Assembly: GCA_964604875.1 (NCBI GenBank)
Contig: CAZSAC010000002.1
Span: 1 to 64,000 of the forward strand
Direction: 5' to 3'
Origin: JAVVSR01 sp964604875
Lineage (GTDB): Bacteria > Bacillota > Clostridia > Christensenellales > CAG-917
Length of the DNA: 64,000 bases
Shown: one piece after another, positions 24,328-33,135 of the stretch
Layout of the letters: each line of letters opens with the position of its first letter
Numbering within the stretch: position 1 is the stretch's first letter
Notes under the pieces: generated by a model
What the model was told of the DNA's origin: nothing
Seen by the model: the letters and a program-made list of their open reading frames with translations, nothing else
Database searches by the model: none
Translations under genes and position numbers: made by a program

Positions 24328-25383
24328 TTAGTTTATCTTAACAATCCAGCCAAATTCATCGGCTTCTTTGCCATATTGGATACCCGTCAGCTTGTCGTAA
24401 AGCCATTTGGTTATATCGCCCATTTTTTGATTGTTTATGGTCATAACCTTGTCTTTATACCCTATTACGCCAACAGGAGATATAACGGCGGCTGTGCCCG
24501 TGCCGAACGCCTCGTCTAAAACGCCGTTATCATAGGCAGTTTCAATTTCGTCAATAGAAACCATACGTTCTTCCACGGTATAACCCGCTTTTTTCAAAAC
24601 GTTGATTGCGCTATCACGAGTGATACCGGGCAAAATCGTGCCGTCAAGCTTTGGCGTTACAACTTTTTTATCAATCACAAAAAACATATTCATCGCGCCA
24701 ACCTCGCCGACATATTTTCTTTCGGCAGCGTCCATCCATAAAACTTGGTCATAGCCTTTTGTTTTGGCAACCTCAGCCGCCATCAAGCTTGACGCATAGT
24801 TTCCACCGCATTTTGCCTCGCCCGTACCGCCGATAGCCGCGCGGTTAAAAATATCCTCAACATAGATTTTTGTTGGTTGTAGCCCGTTTGCATAATAGCT
24901 TCCAACGGGGCTTAGAATAACATAGAAAATATACTTTTTGCTGGGATGAACACCCAAAAACTCCTCATTGCCGATTAATGTCGGGCGGATATATAAACTT
25001 GTGCCGGCAGACGTGGGAATCCAGTCTTTTTCAATGCGGATAAGCTCAAACAAGCCTTCCAAAACCTCGTCGATAGGAAGCTCTGCCATACAAAGGCGTT
25101 TTGCGCTGCGGTTCATACGCAAAAAATTATCTTTGGGACGGAACATCGTAATTTTGCCTGAAGCGTCTTTATAGGCTTTCAATCCCTCAAAAATTTCCTG
25201 CCCGTAATGGAACACCACGCTTGCAGGGTCTAACGCCAAGGAGGAATATGGTTTAATTTCAACCTCGCTCCATTTGCCGTTGGCGTATTCCATATAAAGC
25301 ATATGGTCGGTAAAATATTTACCGAAGCCCAGTTTAGAAAAATCGGGTTTTTGTTTCAAAGTTTTTGCTAAAGTAATTTTCAT
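24328..25383 (-). CDS. ilvE: Branched-chain amino acid aminotransferase
   Basis: 351 residues of the class IV PLP aminotransferases. The stretch EAKCGGNYASSLMA follows the glycine-rich loop and includes the PLP lysine, and EAFGTGTAAVISPVG is the late substrate-binding loop. It interconverts Leu, Ile and Val with their 2-oxo acids. SD CGAGGTG before ATG. Fourth gene of a minus-strand operon that starts near 28450. Confidence 0.96.
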   Translation of the reverse strand: MKITLAKTLKQKPDFSKLGFGKYFTDHMLYMEYANGKWSEVEIKPYSSLALDPASVVFHYGQEIFEGLKAYKDASGKITMFRPKDNFLRMNRSAKRLCMAELPIDEVLEGLFELIRIEKDWIPTSAGTSLYIRPTLIGNEEFLGVHPSKKYIFYVILSPVGSYYANGLQPTKIYVEDIFNRAAIGGTGEAKCGGNYASSLMAAEVAKTKGYDQVLWMDAAERKYVGEVGAMNMFFVIDKKVVTPKLDGTILPGITRDSAINVLKKAGYTVEERMVSIDEIETAYDNGVLDEAFGTGTAAVISPVGVIGYKDKVMTINNQKMGDITKWLYDKLTGIQYGKEADEFGWIVKIN

Positions 25384-25404
25384 TTTGCACCTCGATTTGT
25401 TATA

Positions 25405-26028
25405 TCAAAATTTTATATATTTTAGTTCAACGGTTTTTATTAAAACCTTTCCGGCGGCGACGTCGTGCATGCGTGTTAAAAAAAGTGGAGCGTCTGTTTC
25501 GGGTACGGCAAAGCTAATTTTAACATTTTCCGCAAATGTCGAGCCTATGATGCTGTATCCGCTGTCTTGTATAAGTTGCTGCAATGCGCCGAAAAGCGAA
25601 TAATCACATTCAGCCTCCATAACCTCGCAAAACTTATAGGTTGCGGTTGTTGCTATGTCCAAGCAATCGGCAACCGACCTCGTGTACGCCGATACCAAAC
25701 CGCCGGCGCCCAACTTAACCCCTCCGAAAAAACGTGTTACCACAACCACGATATTTGTTAAACGTTTTTTTCTAAGCACCTCCAGCATAGGCTGTCCCGC
25801 TGTGCCCTGAGGCTCTCCGTCGTCGGAAAATTTCATTTCCGAGCCTAGCGGATTGCAAATATAGGCATAGCAGTTGTGCGTGGCAAAAGGATTATCCTTT
25901 TTAACCTTGTCAATAAATACTTGCGCCTCGTCTGCGCTGTCAACTGCCGACACATAAGCTATAAAACGACTGCGTTCAATAACGATTTCGTTTTCATAGC
26001 TTCCGTCAATGGATAAATAATCTTTCAT
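25405..26028 (-). CDS. yigZ: YigZ/IMPACT family protein
   Basis: 207 residues. The UPF0029 signature is clear: ATHNCYAYI, KFSDDGEPQGTAGQPML and VVTRFFGGVKLGAGGL. A second small alpha-beta domain follows (about 135-207). The family binds nucleic acids or ribosomes in related organisms; the bacterial role is not settled. It sits 24 bp after tyrS and 21 bp before ilvE. Confidence 0.95.
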   Translation of the reverse strand: MKDYLSIDGSYENEIVIERSRFIAYVSAVDSADEAQVFIDKVKKDNPFATHNCYAYICNPLGSEMKFSDDGEPQGTAGQPMLEVLRKKRLTNIVVVVTRFFGGVKLGAGGLVSAYTRSVADCLDIATTATYKFCEVMEAECDYSLFGALQQLIQDSGYSIIGSTFAENVKISFAVPETDAPLFLTRMHDVAAGKVLIKTVELKYIKF

Positions 26029-26052
26029 ATTCCCCCCAAAAAAGATGTTTAT

Positions 26053-27258
26053 CTATTCTATTGTCACCTTAAAGTGTATTTTCTTTCCCTTGTGGATAAT
26101 AAACCCTTCTTCCGCTTGCGCTGATGTTATCTCGGCGGAGATGTCTTCAATCTTTTCGTCGCCGATACGGATTCCGCCGCCTTCAATCAATCGGCGCGCG
26201 TCGCTCTTACTTGGCGATATTCCGATTGCTGTTAAAATGTCAATCACTTTCGTGACGCCTTTTGCAAGAGTTTTTTCGGGCATATCCTCTCCGTCTCCGA
26301 ACGCGCCTTTGGCTTTGTTTCTGGCTTCAACAGCATCGGCTTCGGAGTGAACCATCTTTGTAACCTCAAACGCAAGCCTTTCTTTTGCAACGTTAATGCG
26401 CTCGTCCTTAAATTGGCAAAGCTCTGCAATTTCTTCCAAACTGACATACGTCAAAAGCTTTAAACACTTTTCCACGTCGTCATCGGCAATATTTCTCCAA
26501 TATTGATAAAATTCATAAGGTGAGGTTTTGTCTGGGTCAAGCCACACCGCGCCTTTTTGCGTTTTGCCCATTTTCTTTCCCTCGGAAGTTGTCAATAACG
26601 CAAAAGTCATTGCAAAAGCGGACTTGCCCTCTTTTCTGCGGATTAAATCCGCGCCTGCCAAAATATTGGACCATTGGTCATCGCCGCCACACTCTAACAG
26701 ACAATTATATTTGCGGTTTAAAACCAAAAAGTCGTACGCTTGCATAAGCATATAGTTGAACTCTAAAAAGGTTAAGCCCTTTTCTAGGCGTTGCTTATAA
26801 CACTCGGCAGTCAGCATTCTGTTGACTGAAAAGTTTGAGCCGATTTCCCTTAAAAAATCGATATAGTTCAAGTCCAAAAGCCATTCTGCGTTGTTTACCA
26901 TAATGGCTGCGTTTTCACCCTCAAATGACAAAAACTTGCTCATTTGCTTTTTAAAGCAATCACAGTTATGTTGCACGGTTTCGGGCGTCATAACCATACG
27001 CAAATCAGACCTGCCTGAAGGGTCGCCTATCATACCCGTACCGCCACCAATTAAGATAATCGGTTTGTGCCCTGCCTTTTGCATCCAACTCATAACGACA
27101 AGTTGAAGAAAATGTCCTACGTGCAGGCTGTCTGCAGTCGGGTCAAAGCCAATATAAAACGGAACGCTTTCAGTGGAAAGTTTCTCATAAAGTTCGTCCT
27201 CATAGACAGTCTGTTTAACAAAGCCTCTCGCTTTAAGTGTATCCAAAATATTAGGCAT
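26053..27258 (-). CDS. tyrS: Tyrosyl-tRNA synthetase
   Basis: 401 residues from ATG 27256-27258, which follows TGGAGGAAAAAA. The frame is open upstream but the added residues do not match the family. Active site motifs are PTADSLHVGH and GKKMGKTQ (KMSKS equivalent), and the C-terminal S4 RNA-binding domain is SPSKSDARRLIEGGGIRI. It overlaps the upstream aminotransferase by 8 bp. No T-box leader is present. Confidence 0.97.
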   Translation of the reverse strand: MPNILDTLKARGFVKQTVYEDELYEKLSTESVPFYIGFDPTADSLHVGHFLQLVVMSWMQKAGHKPIILIGGGTGMIGDPSGRSDLRMVMTPETVQHNCDCFKKQMSKFLSFEGENAAIMVNNAEWLLDLNYIDFLREIGSNFSVNRMLTAECYKQRLEKGLTFLEFNYMLMQAYDFLVLNRKYNCLLECGGDDQWSNILAGADLIRRKEGKSAFAMTFALLTTSEGKKMGKTQKGAVWLDPDKTSPYEFYQYWRNIADDDVEKCLKLLTYVSLEEIAELCQFKDERINVAKERLAFEVTKMVHSEADAVEARNKAKGAFGDGEDMPEKTLAKGVTKVIDILTAIGISPSKSDARRLIEGGGIRIGDEKIEDISAEITSAQAEEGFIIHKGKKIHFKVTIE

Positions 27259-28450
27259 TTTTTTCCTCCAGTAAAGTTGTAAAATATTTCCCCAACGCTT
27301 GAACGCCTTTTTCAATTTGGGCAATCGTCGCATTGGAATAGTTTAATCTAAAAGTATTAAAGGTCTTGCCGTCCGCAAAGAACGAGCTTCCCGGGACGTA
27401 GGCGCATTTTGTCTTTTCGACAACGTCGGCAAAAATAGTATCTGTGTTTATAGAAGCGTCTTCAAACTCGGCAAAGATAAACAATCCGCCCTCTGGGTTG
27501 GTGAATTTTATGCCTTTGGGCATATATTTTTGGAGCGAATTATACATAGCGTCTTTTTTCGCCTTGTACATCAAAATAAGCTCCTTAATATGTGGCTCCA
27601 ACAAGCCCTTATCTATATATTTATCAATTATCGCCTGCGAAAGATTAGACGTATGGACGTCCGCCGCTTGCTTTCCTATGGTCAATTTGCGGATAATTTC
27701 GGCGCTACCGACAGCAATCCCCGTGCGAAGCCCCGGCGCGATAATCTTGGAAAAACTTGTCAAATATATCACTCTGCCAGCTTTATCAAAGCTTTTTATG
27801 CTTGGCAATTTTTCCCCGTCAAAACGGATTTCACCATATGGATCGTCTTCTAAAATGATAAAATTATATTTTTCGGCAAGCTCTAAAAGCTTTTTCCGTC
27901 TGTCAAGTGACAGCGTCTTTCCCGTGGGGTTGGAAAAATTGGGCACCACATAAACGATTTTGGGCGAATACTTTTTAACTTTTTCTTCTAAATCCGAAAT
28001 AATCAAGCCGTTTTCATCAGCGTCAACCCCGTATGCCTCAGCTTCATAGGTTTTTAAAATATGCAAAGCCGCCAAATAGGTAGGATTTTCAACCAAAATT
28101 TTATCGCCCTTGTTTAAAAACGCTTTAAAGGTTAAATCAATCCCCTGCTGTCCGCCAGAAATAATAAGAACTTCATTATCGTTGGCGATAATACCGTTTC
28201 TTGCGATAAAAGCCCGCGCAGATTTTATAAGAGGTTTATAGCCTTCGGTTGCGCCGTATTGCAAAATATCGCCTGCGCTTGCCGACGATAAAAGCTCTGC
28301 GCTGATTTTTTGTAAATCCTCTTTGGGGATACCATCTTTTGCGGGAAAGCCTCCTGCAAAAGATATGATTTCGGGGTTATCCAAAAGCTTAAAAATTTCC
28401 CTTATGGCGTTACCCTTTAAATCCTTAATTCTATCACTAAACTCAATCAT
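27251..28450 (-). CDS. PLP-dependent aminotransferase, class I/II (LysN-like)
   Basis: 399 residues from ATG 28448-28450, preceded by GAGAGG. The fold-type I core is present: EDDPYGEIRF, then SFSKIIAPGLRTG with the PLP lysine, and the C-terminal Arg in TFRLNYS. It resembles 2-aminoadipate/aromatic aminotransferases without a GntR domain. Substrate uncertain. First gene of the operon with tyrS, yigZ and ilvE, from a strong promoter at 28495-28523. Confidence 0.92.
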   Translation of the reverse strand: MIEFSDRIKDLKGNAIREIFKLLDNPEIISFAGGFPAKDGIPKEDLQKISAELLSSASAGDILQYGATEGYKPLIKSARAFIARNGIIANDNEVLIISGGQQGIDLTFKAFLNKGDKILVENPTYLAALHILKTYEAEAYGVDADENGLIISDLEEKVKKYSPKIVYVVPNFSNPTGKTLSLDRRKKLLELAEKYNFIILEDDPYGEIRFDGEKLPSIKSFDKAGRVIYLTSFSKIIAPGLRTGIAVGSAEIIRKLTIGKQAADVHTSNLSQAIIDKYIDKGLLEPHIKELILMYKAKKDAMYNSLQKYMPKGIKFTNPEGGLFIFAEFEDASINTDTIFADVVEKTKCAYVPGSSFFADGKTFNTFRLNYSNATIAQIEKGVQALGKYFTTLLEEKNA

Positions 28451-28494
28451 AAAACCTCTCAGCCACATTATTTTCGCTATATAAAATTTGATAT

Positions 28495-28523
28495 ATTATA
28501 CCATTATTGGCACTAAGTTGCAA
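28495..28523 (-). promoter_or_regulatory. Promoter of the aminotransferase-tyrS-yigZ-ilvE operon
   Basis: Minus-strand -35 TTGCAA (28518-28523), 17-bp spacer, -10 TATAAT (28495-28500). Confidence 0.75.
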
Positions 28524-28604
28524 ACCTTTCAACCAAAGTTTTGGCAATAATATTTTATATATAAGGAAATAATTTAGATATTATTGCTTTTATTTTTTCA
28601 ATTT

Positions 28605-28616
28605 ATGTGGTATACT
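28605..28616 (+). promoter_or_regulatory. Candidate extended -10 promoter of the Fe-S scaffold operon
   Basis: TGTGGTATACT contains an extended -10 (TGG then TATACT, 28611-28616). The -35 at 17 bp (TTTTAT) is poor. Transcription would begin about 35 nt before the ATG. Confidence 0.5.
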
Positions 28617-28660
28617 TATGGCGGTTAAAAAAATAACAAAGTTTTTGGAGGTATAAACTT

Positions 28661-29353
28661 ATGCAATATTCGGTCGAAGTCGAAAAAATGTGTTGCGTAA
28701 AGAAAGGTCCTAACCACGGTCCCGCTCCTATCCCCGAGGAAGGCAAGTGGGTTCAAGCCCGTGAAATAAAGGATATCAGCGGTCTTACTCACGGCATCGG
28801 TTGGTGCGCTCCCCAACAAGGCGCGTGCAAGCTCACCTTAAACGTAAAAAACGGCATTATTGAGGAAGCGTTGGTTGAAACTCTCGGTTGTAGCGGTATG
28901 ACTCACTCTGCGGCTATGGCGGCTGAAATTTTGACCGGAAAAACCATTTTGGAAGCGTTAAATACCGACCTCGTTTGCGACGCAATCAACACGGCTATGC
29001 GTGAATTATTTTTGCAAATCGTTTACGGCAGAACACAATCAGCTTTTTCCGAAGACGGTTTGACAATCGGCGCAGGACTTGAGGATTTAGGCAAAGGCTT
29101 ACGCAGTCAAATCGGCACGATGTATTCCACAAATAAAAAAGGTACGAGATATTTGGAAATGGCTGAAGGCTATGTTACTCGTATCGGGCTTGACAAAGAC
29201 GGCGAAATTATCGGATATGAGTTTGTTCACCTTGGAAAAATGATGGACGAAATCAAAAAAGGTATGTCTGCTGACGACGCTTTGAAAAAATGTACCGGTT
29301 CTTACGGCAGATTTGCTACCGCCGTTAAGTTTATCGACCCTCGTAAAGAGTAA
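28661..29353 (+). CDS. NifU/IscU-like iron-sulfur scaffold family protein
   Basis: 230 residues. The central part (about 44-130) has the IscU/NifU pattern: GWCAPQQGACKLTLNVKNG and LVETLGCSGMTHSAAMAAEI, giving Cys49, Cys56 and Cys77, and Cys106 in LVCDAI near the third scaffold cysteine. An added cysteine pair lies at 11-12, and a further region follows at about 170-230. The usual Asp next to the first scaffold cysteine is missing. No cysteine desulfurase gene is near. It is 14 bp upstream of a GGGtGRT-family gene with GGAGG sites before both, so they form an operon. Fe-S binding is likely; the client is unknown. Confidence 0.85.
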   Translation: MQYSVEVEKMCCVKKGPNHGPAPIPEEGKWVQAREIKDISGLTHGIGWCAPQQGACKLTLNVKNGIIEEALVETLGCSGMTHSAAMAAEILTGKTILEALNTDLVCDAINTAMRELFLQIVYGRTQSAFSEDGLTIGAGLEDLGKGLRSQIGTMYSTNKKGTRYLEMAEGYVTRIGLDKDGEIIGYEFVHLGKMMDEIKKGMSADDALKKCTGSYGRFATAVKFIDPRKE

Positions 29354-29367
29354 TTGGAGGCGCTATT

Positions 29368-30366
29368 ATGATTAAATTTGAAGGTTATGAAAGACGTATT
29401 GACAAAATTACCGCCTGCCTAAAAGAGTATGGCATATCTTCCCTTGAAGACGCTCAAGCTATCTGCCTAAATAAAGGCATAAACTGCGACGAATTAGTTC
29501 GCTCTATACAGCCTATCGCTTTTGAAAACGCCGTTTGGGCATACACCGTCGGGTGCGCAATAGCAATCAAAAAAGGTTGCAAGAAAGCCGCAGACGCCGC
29601 AGAGGCTATCGGTATCGGCTTACAATCTTTTTGCATTCCCGGTTCTGTTGCCGAGCAACGCTTAGTCGGCTTAGGTCACGGAAATCTTGCCGCTATGCTT
29701 TTGCGTGAAGAAACAAAATGCTTTGCATTCTTGGCTGGTCACGAAAGCTTTGCCGCAGCAGAAGGCGCAATCGGCATCGCAAGAAGCGCAAACAAAGTCA
29801 GAAAAGAGCCTTTACAGGTTATCTTAAACGGTCTTGGAAAAGACGCGGCGTATATTATCAGCCGTATAAACGGTTTCACCTATGTTCAAACAAAATATAA
29901 CTATTATTCGGGCGAGCTTGAAATCGTAAAAACCACGCCATACAGCGACGGTGAACGCGCTAAGGTTCGTTGCTACGGCGCAGACGACGTAAATGAAGGC
30001 GTTGCAATTATGCGGTACGAGAAGGTTGACGTTTCCATAACGGGAAACAGCACTAACCCCACCCGTTTCCAACATCCTGTTGCAGGCACCTATAAAAAAT
30101 GGACTGTCGACAACGGCAAAAAATATTTCTCAGTCGCCTCGGGCGGTGGCACAGGTCGTACGCTTCACCCCGACAATATGGCGGCAGGTCCCGCTTCCTA
30201 CGGCTTGACGGACACCATGGGCAGAATGCACAGCGACGCGCAATTTGCTGGCTCGTCCTCTGTCCCCGCGCACGTTGAAATGATGGGGCTTATCGGTATG
30301 GGCAACAACCCGATGGTAGGCGCGTCGGTTGCTTGCGCAGTTGCCGTTGAAGAAGCTCAAAAGTAA
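29368..30366 (+). CDS. GGGtGRT family protein
   Basis: 332 residues of a conserved clostridial family of unknown function. The name-giving motif GGGTGRT is at 259-265, followed by a Gly- and Met-rich C-terminus (GLIGMGNNPMVGASVA). It has about nine scattered cysteines, several in the N-terminal 100 residues. No signal peptide or membrane helix of normal length is obvious. It is coupled to the NifU-like scaffold gene, so it may be a client or partner in Fe-S cluster handling; that is inference from neighbourhood alone. Confidence 0.85.
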   Translation: MIKFEGYERRIDKITACLKEYGISSLEDAQAICLNKGINCDELVRSIQPIAFENAVWAYTVGCAIAIKKGCKKAADAAEAIGIGLQSFCIPGSVAEQRLVGLGHGNLAAMLLREETKCFAFLAGHESFAAAEGAIGIARSANKVRKEPLQVILNGLGKDAAYIISRINGFTYVQTKYNYYSGELEIVKTTPYSDGERAKVRCYGADDVNEGVAIMRYEKVDVSITGNSTNPTRFQHPVAGTYKKWTVDNGKKYFSVASGGGTGRTLHPDNMAAGPASYGLTDTMGRMHSDAQFAGSSSVPAHVEMMGLIGMGNNPMVGASVACAVAVEEAQK

Positions 30367-30405
30367 CAAAAACACCCTATTTTAGGGCATTTTTAGAATG
30401 TATCA

Positions 30406-30440
30406 GGCGTTTGACCTTTTGGTTGAACGCCTATTTTTTT
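30406..30440 (+). terminator. Terminator of the scaffold-GGGtGRT operon
   Basis: GGCGTTTGACC (30406-30416) pairs with GGTTGAACGCC (30421-30431, two G-U pairs) around TTTT and is followed by TATTTTTTT. A smaller hairpin (CCCTA-TTT-TAGGG, 30375-30387) with a T run precedes it. Confidence 0.85.
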
Positions 30441-30556
30441 GGTTTGCCACACAATAGCCATACATTTTAGCAATTTGTGTGGCGGAGACTATTTTTTTGT
30501 CTTTATTATATATTGTTTCAATTATCTCTGAAAGCCGTTATTATTTGGCGTTTTTC

Positions 30557-30590
30557 ATTTAAAAAAGCAACCTTTTTGAGGTTGCTTTTG
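30557..30590 (-). terminator. Terminator of dnaX-ybaB-recR
   Basis: AAAAGCAACCT (30563-30573) pairs perfectly with AGGTTGCTTTT (30579-30589); minus-strand product ends in a T run. Located 31 bp past the recR stop. Confidence 0.88.
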
Positions 30591-30620
30591 GTTTTATTTG
30601 TTTATTTGGTTTTATTTAGT

Positions 30621-31205
30621 TTAAAGTTCAATCCTCGTGCGCAAGGCGGTGGATAAGGTCATTTCGTCCGCATATTCAATAACACTGCCCTCCGGAAGCC
30701 CTCTTGCAATCCTCGTAACCTTTATCCCCAACGGCTTAATAAGCTTGGCGATATATAACGCTGTCGCCTCACCCTCTACGTCGGGATTTGTTGCAACAAT
30801 AACCTCTTTCACGCCGTCAAGCCTAGCCAACAATCCTTTAATATTGATGTCATCGGGACCAATCCTTTCTATCGGGCTGATAACCCCGTGCAATACGTGA
30901 TAGACGCCGTTATAATCCTTGACTTTTTCCATTGCGGTGATATCTCGAGGCTCTTTTACAACGCAGATGATTGATTTATCCCTAGAGGAACAAATTTCGC
31001 AAATATCGCTATCGGTATAATTTCCGCAGATTTTACAAAACCTTACGGTGCGTTTGACTTCTTTTAACGCATCAATAAGCCCTTCAACGTCCTTGTCGGA
31101 ACGAGTCAATATCGAATAGGCATAGCGCGCTGCCGTTTTTTCGCCCACCCCGTCAAATTTTGTAAACTCGGATATCAACCGAGCAAGGGGTTCAATATAT
31201 TTCAT
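30621..31205 (-). CDS. recR: Recombination protein RecR
   Basis: 194 residues. Zinc finger cysteines 57, 60, 69 and 72 (CKIC, ICEIC), then a Toprim domain (about 78-175) with VVKEPRDI and TNPDVEGEATA. RecR works with RecF and RecO to load RecA on gaps. The ATG overlaps the ybaB stop by one base (TAATG). Confidence 0.97.
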   Translation of the reverse strand: MKYIEPLARLISEFTKFDGVGEKTAARYAYSILTRSDKDVEGLIDALKEVKRTVRFCKICGNYTDSDICEICSSRDKSIICVVKEPRDITAMEKVKDYNGVYHVLHGVISPIERIGPDDINIKGLLARLDGVKEVIVATNPDVEGEATALYIAKLIKPLGIKVTRIARGLPEGSVIEYADEMTLSTALRTRIEL

Positions 31206-31537
31206 TAAAATAGACCGCCCATTTGACCTGCCATAGGCCCTAAAAGCTCCTGCGAGAGCTCGTCAACTTTGGATATTGCTTCATTAAATGCGGCCATAAT
31301 TAAATCCTCCAGCATTTCAACGTCACTGGGGTCAACAGCCTCAGGCTTAATTTTTATGGCTGAAACGGTTTTATTTCCGAGCATAGTAATTTCAACCATT
31401 CCGCCCGCCGCGCTGCCTATAACTTCTGTAGAAGCCAAATCCTCCTGCGCTTTTTGCATATCAGCTTGCATCTTTTGCGCTTGCTTAAAAAGCTGTTGCA
31501 TATTTCCGCCGCCGAAGCCTCCAAAATTTTTTCCCAT
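31205..31537 (-). CDS. ybaB: YbaB/EbfC nucleoid-associated protein
   Basis: 110 residues with the YbaB pattern: a Met/Gln-rich N-terminal helix (NMQQLFKQAQKMQADM) and GMVEITMLGNKTVSAIKIKPEAV. It binds DNA as a dimer. Standard position between dnaX and recR. Confidence 0.96.
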   Translation of the reverse strand: MGKNFGGFGGGNMQQLFKQAQKMQADMQKAQEDLASTEVIGSAAGGMVEITMLGNKTVSAIKIKPEAVDPSDVEMLEDLIMAAFNEAISKVDELSQELLGPMAGQMGGLF

Positions 31538-31560
31538 AGTCTACCTCCGATTTTATGTCT

Positions 31561-33075
31561 CTATTTTGTGATTTTTATATCCGACCCGAAAATTTCCTTA
31601 AGTTTTGAAATAACGGTGTCTTCTGACTCATTTTCTTCTGATACGACAATATGCAATTTTATATTGCTTCCGCAAACTGTTGCCAATTTGTTTTCGATTG
31701 TCTGCATATTTTCTTTATCCAAAAGTAATACCGCATCCGACTTTTTTGAAAACAAAACTTTTAGTCTATCACCCGATAGCTCCGCCGATTTATAGTTGTT
31801 CATCGGGAAACCGAGCGCAAAGTTTTTATCAACGTTTACAATTTCTTGCCTACATTTTGCCCAAAGCGTAACGCCGTCAAACGTTGTTTCACCTAATTCA
31901 GGGCTTTTTTTTTCCGCAGAATTTATCACGGTGTTGCTTGACAACCTGTTTTCCAAGTTGCGAAGCCTTTGTAAAATCTCGGATACGCCTGTCTCTGTGG
32001 TTGCCTTTACAACAGCCGCCTCAATCAAAATCCTCGGTTGAGGGCTATATCTCAGCTCCGCGCTGATGCCCGTAAACAAATCCAAAATAAACAATAACTG
32101 TTGCGTATCTGCAATTTTTGAAATGCCAACAAGCTGATTATATATGTCTATTGGAAGCTTCAAAAGCTCCGCCGAGTTATCGCAATGCTTTATGAAAAGG
32201 ATATTTCTAATATATGCGGCAATGTCCTTGGACAAAACCAAAATGTTTTTACCGAAATTGGCAAGCTCCGAAATGATATTTAATGCCCCACCACAATCTT
32301 TTTTAATCAAACAATCAACCAAATTTATAATTTTATTCGGGTCGGATGCGCCCAAAACCTCAAGCACGTCCGAATAGGTCAAAACCTTGCCTGAAAACGC
32401 TAAACACATTTCTGCAATGGAAAGGCTGTCTCTTACGCTACCTTCCCCTGCGGTTGCAATTAACGTCAAGGCTTCCTCTTCATATTTTTTCCCGATATCG
32501 TCAAAAATCATTTTTAGATTTCCAACAAGCTCCTCTATTCCCAAAAGCTTAAAATCAAACCGCATACATCTGGACAAAATGGTTGCCGGCAACTTATGAA
32601 CGTCGGTTGTCGCCAAAATGAAAACCACGTGAGAAGGCGGTTCTTCCAAGGTTTTTAGCAAAGCGTTAAACGCGCCCGACGTCATCATATGAACTTCGTC
32701 GATGATATATACTTTATATTTGGCTGAAACAGGTGGATATTTAACCTTTTCTCTTAAATCACGGATTTCGTCAACGCTGTTATTGGATGCGGCGTCGATT
32801 TCAATTATATCCAAATTGCTTGGGTTGGAAAGCTCCTCGCAGACGGAGCATTTACCGCACGGCGAACCGTGTACGGGGTGCTCACAATTTATGGCTTTGG
32901 CAAAAATCCGCGCAACAGTAGTTTTCCCCGTGCCTCTGGTGCCGGTGAACAAATACGCGTGACTGATGTTGCCTGCCTCAATTTGATTGACAAGCGTCCT
33001 AACAATGTGTGATTGTCCGATAAGTTTATCGAAAGTTTCGGGACGATACCTACGATAGAGAGAAGTTTGCGCCAT
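31561..33075 (-). CDS. dnaX: DNA polymerase III subunit gamma/tau
   Basis: 504 residues. Walker A GTRGTGKTT (45-53), the zinc cysteines 64, 73, 76 and 79, Walker B IIDEVHMM and the sensor SRCMRFDF are present. It is the clamp-loader motor. The C-terminal part after about 365 is shorter than in the full tau of other species and low in similarity. A strong promoter lies at 33103-33131; recR and ybaB follow in the same unit. Confidence 0.97.
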   Translation of the reverse strand: MAQTSLYRRYRPETFDKLIGQSHIVRTLVNQIEAGNISHAYLFTGTRGTGKTTVARIFAKAINCEHPVHGSPCGKCSVCEELSNPSNLDIIEIDAASNNSVDEIRDLREKVKYPPVSAKYKVYIIDEVHMMTSGAFNALLKTLEEPPSHVVFILATTDVHKLPATILSRCMRFDFKLLGIEELVGNLKMIFDDIGKKYEEEALTLIATAGEGSVRDSLSIAEMCLAFSGKVLTYSDVLEVLGASDPNKIINLVDCLIKKDCGGALNIISELANFGKNILVLSKDIAAYIRNILFIKHCDNSAELLKLPIDIYNQLVGISKIADTQQLLFILDLFTGISAELRYSPQPRILIEAAVVKATTETGVSEILQRLRNLENRLSSNTVINSAEKKSPELGETTFDGVTLWAKCRQEIVNVDKNFALGFPMNNYKSAELSGDRLKVLFSKKSDAVLLLDKENMQTIENKLATVCGSNIKLHIVVSEENESEDTVISKLKEIFGSDIKITK

Positions 33076-33102
33076 ATATCCGCCTATAATTTTGCTAGGT
33101 TA

Positions 33103-33131
33103 ATTATATAACATTATGGCTTTTTATGCAA
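33103..33131 (-). promoter_or_regulatory. Promoter of dnaX-ybaB-recR
   Basis: Minus-strand -35 TTGCAT (33126-33131), 17-bp spacer, -10 TATAAT (33103-33108). The -35 lies just beyond the stop of the SPOR-like gene. Confidence 0.75.
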
Positions 33132-33135
33132 CCTA

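Noticed and set aside
26053..28450. T-box leader for tyrS or the aminotransferase
   Set aside because: tyrS overlaps its upstream gene and the operon leader is under 50 nt, with no T-box sequence or antiterminator.
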